Shown: piece after piece, positions 17,113-26,524 of the stretch
Position numbering within the stretch: the first letter of the stretch is position 1
Layout of the letters: the number at the start of each line of letters is the position of its first letter
Assembly (NCBI GenBank): GCA_900539255.1
Contig: UQBJ01000008.1
Location: forward strand, 1-64,000
Direction: 5' to 3'
Source: an uncultured Campylobacter sp.
GTDB lineage: Bacteria; Campylobacterota; Campylobacteria; Campylobacterales; Campylobacteraceae
Length of the DNA stretch: 64,000 nt
The notes under the pieces: generated by a model
Database searches by the model: none
What the model was told of the DNA's origin: nothing
Seen by the model: only the letters and a program-made list of their open reading frames with translations
Position numbers and translations under genes: made by a program

Positions 17113-17664
17113 TTAAGATAGTTTTTTCAATGCTTCTTTTATAAGCTCGCCTGTTTCTTGTGCTTTGCACTCGCTTAATGCCTTTAAGGCTCTATCTTGC
17201 TTAAAGCCAAGCGAAACAAGGGCTTGTAAGGCTTGTTTTTGCTTTTCATCACCGCTTTCAAGGGCGATTTTAGCGTCTCCAAGCTCGACTATAATGCGTT
17301 TTGCGCTTTTTGGACCAATGCCCGGCACTTGTTTAAAAGCGTTTTCATCGCCAAGCGTTAAGGCTTTGTAAAAAGAATTTGTATCCAAGCTCGAACACAC
17401 CGCCATCGCCGTTGTCGCGCCTACGCCATTTACCTTTAACAAAAGCTCAAACATTTTTTGCTCATTTTTGTCCAAAAAGCCATAAAGCCTGTGCGAGTCT
17501 TCTTTAACAATCATCGTTGTGTGTAGCTCAGCCCTTTGCCCTTTTTCAAGGTGTGGGGAGCAAAAAAGCGACACGGTTACGCCATAACTCACACCGCCGT
17601 TTGTTTTGATGATGATGAAAGTTGGTTCTTTGGTGCTTACAACGCCTTCAAGTGCTTGTATCAT
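17113..17664 (-). CDS. ruvA: Holliday junction branch-migration protein RuvA
   Basis: 183 residues. It binds Holliday junctions and recruits the RuvB motor. The OB-fold domain covers residues 1-62, the helix-hairpin-helix domain about 65-140 (LLKVNGVGATTAMAV and FKQVPGIGPKSAKRIIVEL), and the C-terminal UBA-like domain 140-183 contacts RuvB. First gene of a ruvA-ddl unit, as I recall from C. jejuni. Confidence 0.94.
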   Translation of the reverse strand: MIQALEGVVSTKEPTFIIIKTNGGVSYGVTVSLFCSPHLEKGQRAELHTTMIVKEDSHRLYGFLDKNEQKMFELLLKVNGVGATTAMAVCSSLDTNSFYKALTLGDENAFKQVPGIGPKSAKRIIVELGDAKIALESGDEKQKQALQALVSLGFKQDRALKALSECKAQETGELIKEALKKLS

Positions 17665-17821
17665 TGAATTTTCCTTTGTTTTAGCAGCTTAACTTTTGCC
17701 CCTAACTTTGCGCTAGAATTTGCCCTAAATTTCGCTTTGACGCTTGAATTTTCCCAAAAATTCAGCGCAAAATTTAAATTTTTGCTTAAATTCAAGCCCG
17801 AAAAGCCCATAAAAGCGAAAT

Positions 17822-19798
17822 TTATCGTTGTTTGAGCCATTCTAAATCCCTTTCTTCGATTTCTTGGCTCACATCGATGGCAGCCTTGCCGCCCTTGTCA
17901 AATAAATGTTTAGCGAAAAAAACCGCCGCTTCTTCGTCTCTTTTGGGCGTGTAGGTGCTTTCGCCGTTGCGAAATTTCCATTTTATCACATTCATATCTT
18001 GCCACGATTTGCCCTTGTTGATGATTTTAGCGTTGAAAAGCTCTTCTTCTTGGGTTCTTAACTTTTTGATAAGCTCTTCTTTTTGGATTTTAAGCTCGCT
18101 TTCTTGGGCGTTAAGTCTGTTTAGCTCGCTCACATAGCCCTTATAGTCATTAACCATTTGCGTGAAATTGCTCGGCACGGGCATTTTCTGCGCTTGCAAG
18201 GCTTTCATCTTTTTCATCAGCGTTTCTACGCCGCTTTTGCTTGAATTTATGGCGTGTTCTAAATGAGCGATGAGCTTTGGCAGCTCTCTTTGCTTTGCTT
18301 CGATATTTTTGAGTGTTTCAAGCGCTTCGTTTTCTCCAAAGAGTTGGGCGGTGAATTTGTTGTTTGTGCCTGAGCATTGCTCGATGATAACCATTTGACT
18401 AAAATCAATGGTGTTGTTGCTGCCAAGCGATGAAAGTAGCATTCTTTGCGTGGAGATTTTGCCGCCCATTCCTTTTTTGATTTTGACTACCTTTGCTTCG
18501 ATAATGCCATTTTCGAGCGTGTCTATGTCGGCTTTTTCAGCCTTTAAATACCCCTTATGCGTGGATACATAGACATCATCGGCGTAAATTTTCGCGCTGT
18601 TGTTGGTGTTGCCATAGATTTTCACGCTTCTTGCGCGTAAAATCGTGTTAGAACCGACATTGCCATTGACGATTATATTTTCACACTCTATCCTAACGCC
18701 CGAGCCAACGGCATCTTCTAAGTCCGAGTTGCTTTTGATATTTACGGTTATGTTATTATCAAGCCCGCCTAAAATCGCCCCCGTTTCTTTCAAGGTGGCT
18801 GAGGCTAAATTCAGCTCATTTTCTATGTCAAATTTACCATCAGGCGTGCGGGTTACAAAGCCTTTTTTCTTTGCGTAATACTCCACGCAATGCACGCGTT
18901 CGGGTAGCCTGCAAATTTCTTTTGGCTCTAAATTTTCAGAGCAAGAAAATTCGATTTTATTTTCAGGCGGTATGTGCGGTTCCATAAATGCAAGCTTTAA
19001 ATTCCGCCCCTTTCGCGCTGTGCCGGGCTGTATGTAGCGCAAAATCAAATCCCCCTTGTTAATGCCGATGATACTTACCTTTTGTATGCCATCATTATTT
19101 TGTGGGGCTTTGTCCTTGTAGCAGATGATGAGCTTTTCGCTTTCTGGCGATATAGGGTGCGTGCCTTTGGCGATTTCTATAAGCACTTTTGGGTGTTTGA
19201 GTGTTTTGTTTTTAAAGCGGTTCAGCACTTCAACAAGCGTTTTTTTAAAGTCAAATATGCGAATGCCTATGAAAAATCCTTCCTTAATCATCTTTTTGTA
19301 AATGTCTTGTAGCACTTCCATAGCGATATTTGCGTAAAAACTCACTCCGCTAAAATCTATCTCAGCGATGAGTTTGCTTAAATCCTTGTTTTCAATCAGC
19401 CTTATTTTAGGGCTTTTGTGCGTTTTTTGCAAGGCGCTAGTTTGGTAAATTTGGATTTTATAGCTTTGTCTTATCTTTAAATTTTCGTCCAAAAACACCT
19501 TATCATCATCAAAAAGCACGAGTTCCTTTTCGCTCAATGCCTTGAAATTCGGCTTAAATTCAGGCTCTTTGGGCTTTTCTTCTTCGCTTTTTGCTTGGGC
19601 GTTTGGGCTTTCTTGCTTTTTTGCGCCATCCTTTTGCTCGGGCGTTTGGGGCGGTTTGGGCGGTGCGTCAAGGCTGTATTCGGTTTTAAAGCCAAGCAGA
19701 TGAAAGTCAAGCCTTTCTACGCCTACGCTCAAACGCACGCTTTCTTGCAAAAGCTCATTGTAAGGGTCGCTCAAAAATTCAGCTTTTTGTGTTTGCAT
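17822..19798 (-). CDS. DUF342 (FapA-like) protein
   Basis: 658 residues, predicted cytoplasmic. Residues about 42-85 form a Pro/Glu/Lys-rich linker. A central section contains a flagellar-assembly-protein-A-like beta-helix (about 290-470, repetitive segments such as GVRIECENIIVNGNVGSNTILRA and SAKIYADDVYVSTHKGYLKAEKADI). From about 490 to 600 a coiled coil follows (LKNIEAKQRELPKLIAHLE...). DUF342 proteins are linked to polymer or surface assembly in some bacteria, but the function here is unknown. Position next to ruvA-ddl and divergent from murJ is the C. jejuni arrangement. Confidence 0.75.
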   Translation of the reverse strand: MQTQKAEFLSDPYNELLQESVRLSVGVERLDFHLLGFKTEYSLDAPPKPPQTPEQKDGAKKQESPNAQAKSEEEKPKEPEFKPNFKALSEKELVLFDDDKVFLDENLKIRQSYKIQIYQTSALQKTHKSPKIRLIENKDLSKLIAEIDFSGVSFYANIAMEVLQDIYKKMIKEGFFIGIRIFDFKKTLVEVLNRFKNKTLKHPKVLIEIAKGTHPISPESEKLIICYKDKAPQNNDGIQKVSIIGINKGDLILRYIQPGTARKGRNLKLAFMEPHIPPENKIEFSCSENLEPKEICRLPERVHCVEYYAKKKGFVTRTPDGKFDIENELNLASATLKETGAILGGLDNNITVNIKSNSDLEDAVGSGVRIECENIIVNGNVGSNTILRARSVKIYGNTNNSAKIYADDVYVSTHKGYLKAEKADIDTLENGIIEAKVVKIKKGMGGKISTQRMLLSSLGSNNTIDFSQMVIIEQCSGTNNKFTAQLFGENEALETLKNIEAKQRELPKLIAHLEHAINSSKSGVETLMKKMKALQAQKMPVPSNFTQMVNDYKGYVSELNRLNAQESELKIQKEELIKKLRTQEEELFNAKIINKGKSWQDMNVIKWKFRNGESTYTPKRDEEAAVFFAKHLFDKGGKAAIDVSQEIEERDLEWLKQR

Positions 19799-19893
19799 CT
19801 TTCTCTCTTTTTAGTTTGCATAATTATACTTTAATTTAATGAAAATTTAGCTAAAATATGATTTTATTTCGCACAAAGGTTTGCAAAAATTTA

Positions 19894-21327
19894 ATGAAAA
19901 AAGCTAAAAATCTCATTTTTCACAACTTTATCATCAATGCGCTTGGCATACTTTTTTCACGCATTTTAGGGCTTTTGCGCGATATTATCCTTGCTTTGTA
20001 TTTGGGAGCTGGGCTTTATAGTGATGTCTTTTTTGTGGCGATAAAGCTACCAGCCTTTTTCCGCCGCATTTTTGCTGAGGGAGCTTTTGGGCAAAGTTTT
20101 TTGCCAAATTTCACAAAGTCAAAGCAAAAGGGCGCATTTTGCGTAGCGGTGCTTGTTCGCTTTGGTTCGGCTGTGTTTTTGCTTTGCATTTTGGTGAATT
20201 TTTTTGCCAGCTTTTTTACTAAAATTTTTGCCTTTGGCTTTAATGCTGAAACCATAGCCCTTGCCTCGCCGCTTGTTGCCATAAATTTTTGGTATCTTTT
20301 TTTCATCTTTCTCACCACGCTTTTTGGGGCGATTTTAAATTATGAGCATAAATTTTTCATCACTTCCTTTTCGGCTTCGCTTTTTAACCTTTGCATAGTC
20401 ATTTGCGTGTTTTTTGTGGATATTAACGAGCCTTTGCAAAATCTTTATTATTTTTCTTACGCTATCGTTTTAAGCGGTGTTGCGCAACTCATCTTGCATT
20501 TAATCGCCCTTAAAAACAACATTACGCTTAAAGCTATGTGGTTAAGTGTGCGTTTAAAGCGCGCTAAAACAAGCCTTGAAAATTTTTACAGCAACTTTTT
20601 TCACGGCGTGCTAGGCTCATCAGCCACTCAGCTTAGCTCATTGCTCGATACTACCATAGCTAGCTTTCTCATAACGGGCAGCATTTCTTATTTATACTAT
20701 GCTAACCGCGTTTTTCAGCTCCCGCTTGCCCTTTTTGCCATAGCTTTAAGTCAGGTTTCCTTTCCTAAAATCCTTAAACACCTTAAAAGTGGCGAAGAAA
20801 ATTTAGCCTTAAATTTTATGCAAAAGGCTTTGGGCGCTTTAAGTTTTTTGCTCATTCTTTCAAGCCTTGTGGGCATAGTTTTTGCGCCTGAAATCACCAC
20901 TCTTTTGTTTGAGCGGGGCAATTTTGGCTCGCAAGATACGCAGGTTACGGCTTTTGTTTTAATGGCTTACTTGCTAGGACTCTTGCCCTTTGGCTTGCAA
21001 AAACTTTTGTCCTTGTGGCTTTATGCGAAATTCAAGCAAAAAATCGCCGCTATCATCGCTTTTAAGGCACTTGGCATTTCGGCAAGTTTTTCTATTATTT
21101 TTATCTTGCTTATAGAAAATGCTGAATTTAAGGCTATCGGCATAGCTTTGGCAAGCTCTTTGAGTGCTTTTTACTTGCTTGGAGCAAATATCAAAGAATT
21201 TGGCTACAAAGCCTTTTTTTCGCTCATAAATGTCAAAAAAACGCTTTTTGGCTTGCTTTTTCTTGCATTTTTGGGCTTTGTTTTGTTAGAATTTAAGGCT
21301 AAAATTATGCCACTTGTTATGGGTTGA
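19894..21327 (+). CDS. murJ: lipid II flippase MurJ (MviN family)
   Basis: 477 residues with about 14 membrane helices. It flips lipid II across the inner membrane for peptidoglycan synthesis. Family motifs: LGILFSRILGLLRDIILA at the N-terminus, FVAIKLPAFFRRIFAEGAFGQSFLPNF and FERGNFGSQDT. The start is uncertain: the MKKAKNL start at 19894 fits the family, while an in-frame ATG at 19858 would add 12 residues. Its stop overlaps the start region of cysS. Confidence 0.92.
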   Translation: MKKAKNLIFHNFIINALGILFSRILGLLRDIILALYLGAGLYSDVFFVAIKLPAFFRRIFAEGAFGQSFLPNFTKSKQKGAFCVAVLVRFGSAVFLLCILVNFFASFFTKIFAFGFNAETIALASPLVAINFWYLFFIFLTTLFGAILNYEHKFFITSFSASLFNLCIVICVFFVDINEPLQNLYYFSYAIVLSGVAQLILHLIALKNNITLKAMWLSVRLKRAKTSLENFYSNFFHGVLGSSATQLSSLLDTTIASFLITGSISYLYYANRVFQLPLALFAIALSQVSFPKILKHLKSGEENLALNFMQKALGALSFLLILSSLVGIVFAPEITTLLFERGNFGSQDTQVTAFVLMAYLLGLLPFGLQKLLSLWLYAKFKQKIAAIIAFKALGISASFSIIFILLIENAEFKAIGIALASSLSAFYLLGANIKEFGYKAFFSLINVKKTLFGLLFLAFLGFVLLEFKAKIMPLVMG

Positions 21328-21338
21328 AAAGGAAAATG

Positions 21339-22748
21339 ATGAGATTATTTGACAGCAAAAGCAAGGTAAAAAAAGACTTAAACGCCTATAAAAACGAGCT
21401 TTTAAACATTTATCTTTGCGGGGCAACGGTTTATGATGATGCGCATTTAGGACACGCGCGAAGCTCAGTGTGCTTTGATTTACTGCGCCGCACGCTTTTA
21501 GCACTTGGCTTTAAGGTGCAATTTGCCAGAAATTACACGGACATAGATGATAAAATTTTAGCTAAAATGAAAGAGAAAAATTTAAGTTTGCAAGAGCTTA
21601 CAACCCACTATATACAAAGCTATGAAGCGGATATGAACGCCTTAAATGTTTTAAAGCCAAATTTTATGCCAAAGGCTACTGAATATATCGCTCAAATGAT
21701 AGAGTTGATTGAAAGCCTTGAAAAAAAGGGCTTTACTTATACTTTAAAAGACGGGGTTTATTTTGACAGCTCAAAAGATAAAGCGTATTTTAGCCTTTCG
21801 CACAGGAATTTAAATGACAATCAAAGCCGCTTAGAAAATGAAGTGGCAAAGAAAAATGAAAGCGATTTTGTGCTTTGGAAATTTGATGAGAGCTTTTATG
21901 ATGCGCCTTTTGGCAAGGGACGACCGGGCTGGCATAGCGAGTGCGTGGCGATGATAAGGGCTTTGTTTGATGATAAACTTATCATTCATTGTGGCGGGGC
22001 GGATTTGCTCTTTCCGCACCACGAAAATGAAGCCGCTCAGTGTCGCTGCGCTTATGGGGGCGAGTTAGCTCAAATTTGGCTGCATAATGGCTTTGTGAAA
22101 ATTGACGGCGAAAAGATGAGCAAAAGCCTAAACAATAGCTTTTTTGTTAAAGATGCCCTAAAAGAGTTTTGCGCCGAAGCCTTGCGTTTTTATCTTTTGC
22201 AAACGCATTATAGGGGCGATTTTAACTATGCTGTGAGCGATTTAGAACGCGCTAAAAAAAGGCTTGATAAATTTTACCGCCTTAAAAAAAGGCTTGGAGT
22301 GCTTGAATTTACAGACTATGAGCTGAATTTAAAATCAAATTCAAAGGGCTTTCAAAGCGAGCTTTCAAAGCAGATTTTAAACGCTTTGAGCGATGATTTA
22401 AACATATCTTTGGCTTTGTCAGTTTTTGATGAATTTATCATAAATTCAAACGCTAAACTTGATGAAAGCCCAAAAGATAAGGCTTTGAAAGAAAATTTAA
22501 CGCAGGGGTTAAAAGAATGCGCGTTGATTTTTGGCGTGGGTTTTATGCAAACGAGTGAGTATTTTCAATTTGGCGTAGATGATGAATTTAAGGCGCAAAT
22601 TAAGGTACAAATTCTAGCACGAAACGAAGCAAAAGCGGAGAAAAATTTTGCATTAGCCGATGAAATTCGCACAAATTTAGCAAAAAAAGGCATAATTTTA
22701 CAAGACACGCTAAATGGCACGGTTTGGGAGAAAAGTAGTGAAAATTAA
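21339..22748 (+). CDS. cysS: cysteinyl-tRNA synthetase
   Basis: Class I synthetase of 469 residues charging tRNA-Cys. The HIGH-type motif is in YLCGATVYDDAHLGHARS (most bacteria have GPTV, here GATV), the zinc ligands lie around GGADLLFPHHENE, and KMSKSLNNS is the second signature. The start at 21339 is preferred over the adjacent ATG at 21336 because AAAAGGA then stands at a better distance. It lies between murJ and msbA, the same order as in C. jejuni. Confidence 0.94.
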   Translation: MRLFDSKSKVKKDLNAYKNELLNIYLCGATVYDDAHLGHARSSVCFDLLRRTLLALGFKVQFARNYTDIDDKILAKMKEKNLSLQELTTHYIQSYEADMNALNVLKPNFMPKATEYIAQMIELIESLEKKGFTYTLKDGVYFDSSKDKAYFSLSHRNLNDNQSRLENEVAKKNESDFVLWKFDESFYDAPFGKGRPGWHSECVAMIRALFDDKLIIHCGGADLLFPHHENEAAQCRCAYGGELAQIWLHNGFVKIDGEKMSKSLNNSFFVKDALKEFCAEALRFYLLQTHYRGDFNYAVSDLERAKKRLDKFYRLKKRLGVLEFTDYELNLKSNSKGFQSELSKQILNALSDDLNISLALSVFDEFIINSNAKLDESPKDKALKENLTQGLKECALIFGVGFMQTSEYFQFGVDDEFKAQIKVQILARNEAKAEKNFALADEIRTNLAKKGIILQDTLNGTVWEKSSEN

Positions 22749-22810
22749 AGCAGTAAAATTTACGAGCAAAGAACGCAAAGCAAATTTAAAGCCAGCAAGA
22801 AAGGACAAAA

Positions 22811-24598
22811 ATGCCTAAAAAAGCAAAAGAAGACATTTACAAATCAGAGCTTAAAGACAAGCAGCACAAGGATATGACGATTTGGCAGGTGCTGAAAAAA
22901 TTCAAGCATTATTATAGGCACTATGCGAAGTATTTTGCCATAGTTGCCTTTGGTATGATTATCGGTGCAGCAGGCACTGCGCTTTCAGCGTGGCTTTTAA
23001 AGCCCGTTATAGACGAGATTTTCATCGCTAAAAATCTCACAATGCTCTATATCTTGCCCGCTGGCGTGATTTTGTTTTATTTTATGAAGGATTTGGGGGC
23101 GTATTTGCAAGGCTATTATCTTGCCTATATCGGCATAGATATGATTACAAAGTTGCGCGAAATGATGCTTAGTCATCTTTTGCGGCTGGATATGGCATTT
23201 TTTAACCGCTACCGCGCGGGCGAGCTTATGTCGCGCACCACAGGCGACATAGGGGCGATTCAAAGCATAGTCGTAGGCACTGTGCCTGATTTTTTAAAGC
23301 AAGTGATACAGCTCATCGGGCTTTTAAGCGTTGTCATCTACCAAAGCCCAAAGCTCGCTTTCATCGCGCTCATAGTCGTGCCTTGTGCGGTGTATCCGCT
23401 CAATATCTTTGCTAAAAAGCTCAAAACTCTTGGGCGCAGGGGGCAGGAAAAGGGTGCTGATATGAATTCGCGTTTAAATGAAATCTACCAAAATATCGAA
23501 CTCATCAAGGCTGACAACACCGAAGCAAAGGAAATCGCTAAATTCAACATAGACAATCACACTTTGGCAAAAATCGGCTTGAAAGGTGCTAGGATAGGCT
23601 CTTTGGTAACGCCTTTAATGGAAATGTTTGGAGCTGTGGGCGTTGCGGCTGTCATCGTCATCGGCGGACGCGAAGTTATCGCTGGCAACCTAACCCCGGG
23701 CGCTTTTTCTAGCTTTATCGCGGCTTTGTTTATGGCGTATGACCCGATAAAAAGGCTTGCAAGCCTTTATGGTGGCATTCAAGGCGCGGTGGCTGCTTGT
23801 GAGAGAACCTTTTTCTTGCTTGATTTGCTCCCACAAATTCAATCTGGCGAGAAAAATTTAGAAAAAATTGAAAAAATTTCGCTCAAAAAGGTGAATTTTA
23901 GCTATGAAGAGGGCAAGGAAGTGCTGAAAAATGTGAGCTTTGACTTGCAAAAGGGCAAGATTGTGGCACTTGCTGGACCAAGTGGGGGCGGTAAAAGCTC
24001 TATCATCAACCTTTTGGTGCGTTTTTATGACAAAAATTCGGGCAAAATTCTCATCAACGACAGCGACATAAGCGAGTATGACATAGAACAACTGCGCTCA
24101 AAAATCGCCCTTGTTACCCAAAATATCTACCTTTTCAACGACAGCGTGGCTGAAAATATCGCTTACAGCGAAGAGTTTGACGAAGAGCGCGTCATCAACG
24201 CCCTTAAAAAGGCAAACGCTTATGAATTCGTGCAGGATTTAGGCGGAATTTACGCACAAATCAGCGAACACGGCAAGAATTTAAGTGGCGGACAAAAGCA
24301 ACGCATAGCCATAGCCCGCGCCCTTTACAAAGAGCCAAATTTTTTGATTTTTGATGAGGCGACTTCTGCGCTTGATAATGAAAGCGAAAAGCTCGTGATG
24401 GCGACTATTGAGAGTTTGAAAAAAAATCATCTCATTTTAATCATCGCTCACCGCCTAACAACCATCGAAAATGCCGATAAAATAGTAGTGATTAACAAGG
24501 GCGAAGTGCTTGACATAGGCACAGATAAAGAGCTGATGCAAACTTGCGAGCTTTATCAAAAATTCAAGCAAAAAACAGCGCATCACGAGGCGATTTGA
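22811..24598 (+). CDS. msbA: lipid A export ABC transporter MsbA
   Basis: 595 residues, half-transporter: six membrane helices (residues about 40-330) fused to an ATPase domain with Walker A GPSGGGKSS, signature LSGGQKQR, Walker B FLIFDEATSALD and switch H (IIAHRLTTIENA). It flips lipid A-core or a related lipid-linked glycan. AAAGGA lies five bases before the start. Assignment rests on context (murJ-cysS-msbA-pyrD) and the MsbA-like membrane part; other type IV ABC exporters look similar. Confidence 0.85.
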   Translation: MPKKAKEDIYKSELKDKQHKDMTIWQVLKKFKHYYRHYAKYFAIVAFGMIIGAAGTALSAWLLKPVIDEIFIAKNLTMLYILPAGVILFYFMKDLGAYLQGYYLAYIGIDMITKLREMMLSHLLRLDMAFFNRYRAGELMSRTTGDIGAIQSIVVGTVPDFLKQVIQLIGLLSVVIYQSPKLAFIALIVVPCAVYPLNIFAKKLKTLGRRGQEKGADMNSRLNEIYQNIELIKADNTEAKEIAKFNIDNHTLAKIGLKGARIGSLVTPLMEMFGAVGVAAVIVIGGREVIAGNLTPGAFSSFIAALFMAYDPIKRLASLYGGIQGAVAACERTFFLLDLLPQIQSGEKNLEKIEKISLKKVNFSYEEGKEVLKNVSFDLQKGKIVALAGPSGGGKSSIINLLVRFYDKNSGKILINDSDISEYDIEQLRSKIALVTQNIYLFNDSVAENIAYSEEFDEERVINALKKANAYEFVQDLGGIYAQISEHGKNLSGGQKQRIAIARALYKEPNFLIFDEATSALDNESEKLVMATIESLKKNHLILIIAHRLTTIENADKIVVINKGEVLDIGTDKELMQTCELYQKFKQKTAHHEAI

Positions 24599-24724
24599 GC
24601 GTAAATTTTGTGAATTTTGCTTTTATTTTCGCTTAAATTCAAGTAAAATTTGCTAGAATATCTTTGTCAAATCAAAGTTGCAAAGGCGATTTAAGCCACG
24701 CATTTAGCTTATTAAAGGACAAAA

Positions 24725-25783
24725 ATGAACTATGAATCGTTAAAACCATTGCTTTTTAAACTCAACCCAGAACACGCTCACGCCCTTGTGGAATGGACTT
24801 TGCGTGCGGCAAATCGCATTTTGCCAAGCAGCTTAAATTTACTCGCAAGAGAGTGCATAATCGATGATGAGAGCTTGCACCAAGAGCTTTTGGGGCTTTA
24901 TTTTGCAAACCCTGTTGGGCTTGCTGGTGGCTTTGACAAAAATGCCACGATGATTCGCCCTTTGAGCGCGCTAGGCTTTGGCTTTTTGGAATTTGGCACG
25001 CTCACGCCAAAGGCGCAAAAGGGCAACGACAAACCGCGTTTGTTTCGGCTTGTAGAGCAAGAAAGCATTCAAAACGCTATGGGTTTTAACAACGCAGGCA
25101 AGGACAAAATCGCCCAAAATGTCCGCAAGGTGTATCCTTTTGTGTTGCCACTTGGAGCAAATATCGGCAAAAACAAGCTTACAAAAAATGAAGACGCGAT
25201 AAATGACTATATTATGCTTATTAGAGATTTTAATCCGCTTTGTGATTTTTTTATCATCAACATTTCATCGCCAAATACCAAAGGTTTGCGTGATTTGCAA
25301 AGCAAAAAATTCATCGTAGAACTGATGAAAGAAGCTAAAAAACTCGCTAAAAAGCCCATTTTACTTAAAATTTCGCCCGATATGAGCGAAAAAGACGCGC
25401 TTAATCTTTGCGAAGAAGCGTTGAATTTAGGCATTGTGGGCTTTATCATCGCAAACACAAGCGTGGATTACAGCCTGCTTGATAACAACCGCACCTTTGG
25501 AGGCATAAGCGGGCGTTTGATAGAGCAAAAAAGTGGGGCGTTTTTTAAGGCTTTGTCAAAAGAGCTTTTTGGCAAGGCTTTGCTGATAGCAAGTGGCGGG
25601 ATAGATAGTGCTGAAATAGCTTATGAGCGCATAAAATGCGGCGCAAATTTAGTTCAAGTTTATACAGGGCTAGTTTTCAAAGGACCAACGCTTGTAAGAG
25701 ACATAAACAAAGGGCTTTTGCAGCTGCTTAAAAAAGACGGCTTTTTACACATAAGCGAAGCTGTGGGAGCGAATTTAAGATAA
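24725..25783 (+). CDS. pyrD: dihydroorotate dehydrogenase (quinone)
   Basis: Class 2, membrane-associated FMN enzyme of pyrimidine synthesis, 352 residues. An N-terminal helical extension (about 1-45) for quinone access precedes the barrel. Motifs: NPVGLAGGFDKN near 62, EFGTLTPKAQKGNDKPRLFR, INISSPNTKGLRDLQ and the phosphate-binding GGIDSAEIAYERIKCGANLVQVYTGL. AAAGGACAAAA precedes the start. Confidence 0.95.
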   Translation: MNYESLKPLLFKLNPEHAHALVEWTLRAANRILPSSLNLLARECIIDDESLHQELLGLYFANPVGLAGGFDKNATMIRPLSALGFGFLEFGTLTPKAQKGNDKPRLFRLVEQESIQNAMGFNNAGKDKIAQNVRKVYPFVLPLGANIGKNKLTKNEDAINDYIMLIRDFNPLCDFFIINISSPNTKGLRDLQSKKFIVELMKEAKKLAKKPILLKISPDMSEKDALNLCEEALNLGIVGFIIANTSVDYSLLDNNRTFGGISGRLIEQKSGAFFKALSKELFGKALLIASGGIDSAEIAYERIKCGANLVQVYTGLVFKGPTLVRDINKGLLQLLKKDGFLHISEAVGANLR

Positions 25784-25895
25784 ATCAAGCTAAACTCCAT
25801 TTTGCGCCCCTTTGCTTGCACCTTGCTACAAGCTACGCAAGGGCAAGTCAAAGGTAAAGATTTTCGCACTGCTAAAACACAAAATCTTTAAGCTA

Positions 25896-26432
25896 TCAAG
25901 CAAAAAAATGCTCGTATTCTTTGGCTCTTTGGCGGCTCAAAGGCACGGCAATCTTTTCTCTTTCAAGCTGCTCACCGCTAACTTGTGAGTAAGCCACAGT
26001 TTCAAACAAGTCCTCGAAGTTGTATTTTTCAAAATCAAAGGCAAATTCATAAGGCGTTATGTTGTAAATATAAAGCGAGCTTATGTAAGATGCCATTTTA
26101 GCATAAGCTGAGCGCATAGTCTCATCTGTAAAGTCCTCTAATGCGTATTCTTGTAGGACTTCCTCCACAGCATTTTGCACTTCAAGCGAGATTTGCATAC
26201 TCTCATCGGGCGCATCCATAGCCCTAGCAAGCTCCACGCTAAATGGTCCGTATTTAAGGCTTTGAAATTCTAAGCCTATGAAAAGATTTTGGTGCGCTCT
26301 GAAATGGTTAAGCTCCACCAAAAAGACGATTTTTTGGTAAAGGTTGGCGTTTAAGCGTCCCTTGCTCGTTTGTCTTAGACAAGCGATTGTTTCGTTGAGC
26401 CTCTTTAAAGAAGCAGCGTCCATAGTTTTCAT
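25896..26432 (-). CDS. unknown protein with Panacea-like N-terminus under a sigma-54 promoter
   Basis: 178 residues, soluble, no signal peptide. Residues about 30-70 (LYQKIVFLVELNHFRAHQNLF...SLKYGPFSVEL) resemble the start of the Panacea/SocA (DUF4065) domain, where a Lys-Leu-Leu-Phe/Tyr helix is followed by a YGP turn. The remainder (helical, acidic) does not let me confirm the family. Panacea proteins are usually antitoxins or adaptor proteins, yet no toxin gene is beside it. AGAAGG stands eight bases before the ATG at 26432. A GG-N10-GC promoter upstream puts it in the sigma-54 class with flagellin B, so a role in flagellar regulation is equally possible. Confidence 0.65.
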   Translation of the reverse strand: MKTMDAASLKRLNETIACLRQTSKGRLNANLYQKIVFLVELNHFRAHQNLFIGLEFQSLKYGPFSVELARAMDAPDESMQISLEVQNAVEEVLQEYALEDFTDETMRSAYAKMASYISSLYIYNITPYEFAFDFEKYNFEDLFETVAYSQVSGEQLEREKIAVPLSRQRAKEYEHFFA

Positions 26433-26443
26433 CGTAAAACCTT

Positions 26444-26470
26444 CTTTCAATCAATCTACGAGATTGAAAG
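26444..26470. promoter_or_regulatory. inverted repeat over the leader of the 178-residue gene
   Basis: CTTTCAATC (26444-26452) and GATTGAAAG (26462-26470) form a perfect 9-base inverted repeat with a 9-base spacer. It runs from the -12 region of the sigma-54 promoter to the ribosome site of the gene read on the minus strand. It could be an operator or an RNA hairpin masking the ribosome site. Confidence 0.5.
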
Positions 26471-26485
26471 CAAATTTCGTTCCAA
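26468..26485 (-). promoter_or_regulatory. sigma-54 promoter of the 178-residue gene
   Basis: On the minus strand TTGGAACGAAATTTGCTT reads GG-N10-GC (GG at 26483-26482, GC at 26471-26470). It matches the flagellin B promoter TTGGAACGCATTTTGCTT at all but two positions. Predicted transcription starts near 26458, 26 bases before the ATG. Confidence 0.75.
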
Positions 26486-26524
26486 CTTTTCAAAACGCTG
26501 AATTTTAGGTGTTTGAAAGCCTTG

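Noticed and set aside
17102..17170. Longer N-terminus of ddl reading back into ruvA
   Set aside because: The GTG at 17101 has AAAAAGGA upstream and gives the normal family length and N-terminal motif.
25896..26432. Firm call as a toxin-antitoxin module
   Set aside because: Only the first 70 residues look Panacea-like, there is no toxin-like neighbour, and the sigma-54 promoter suggests a flagellar context.
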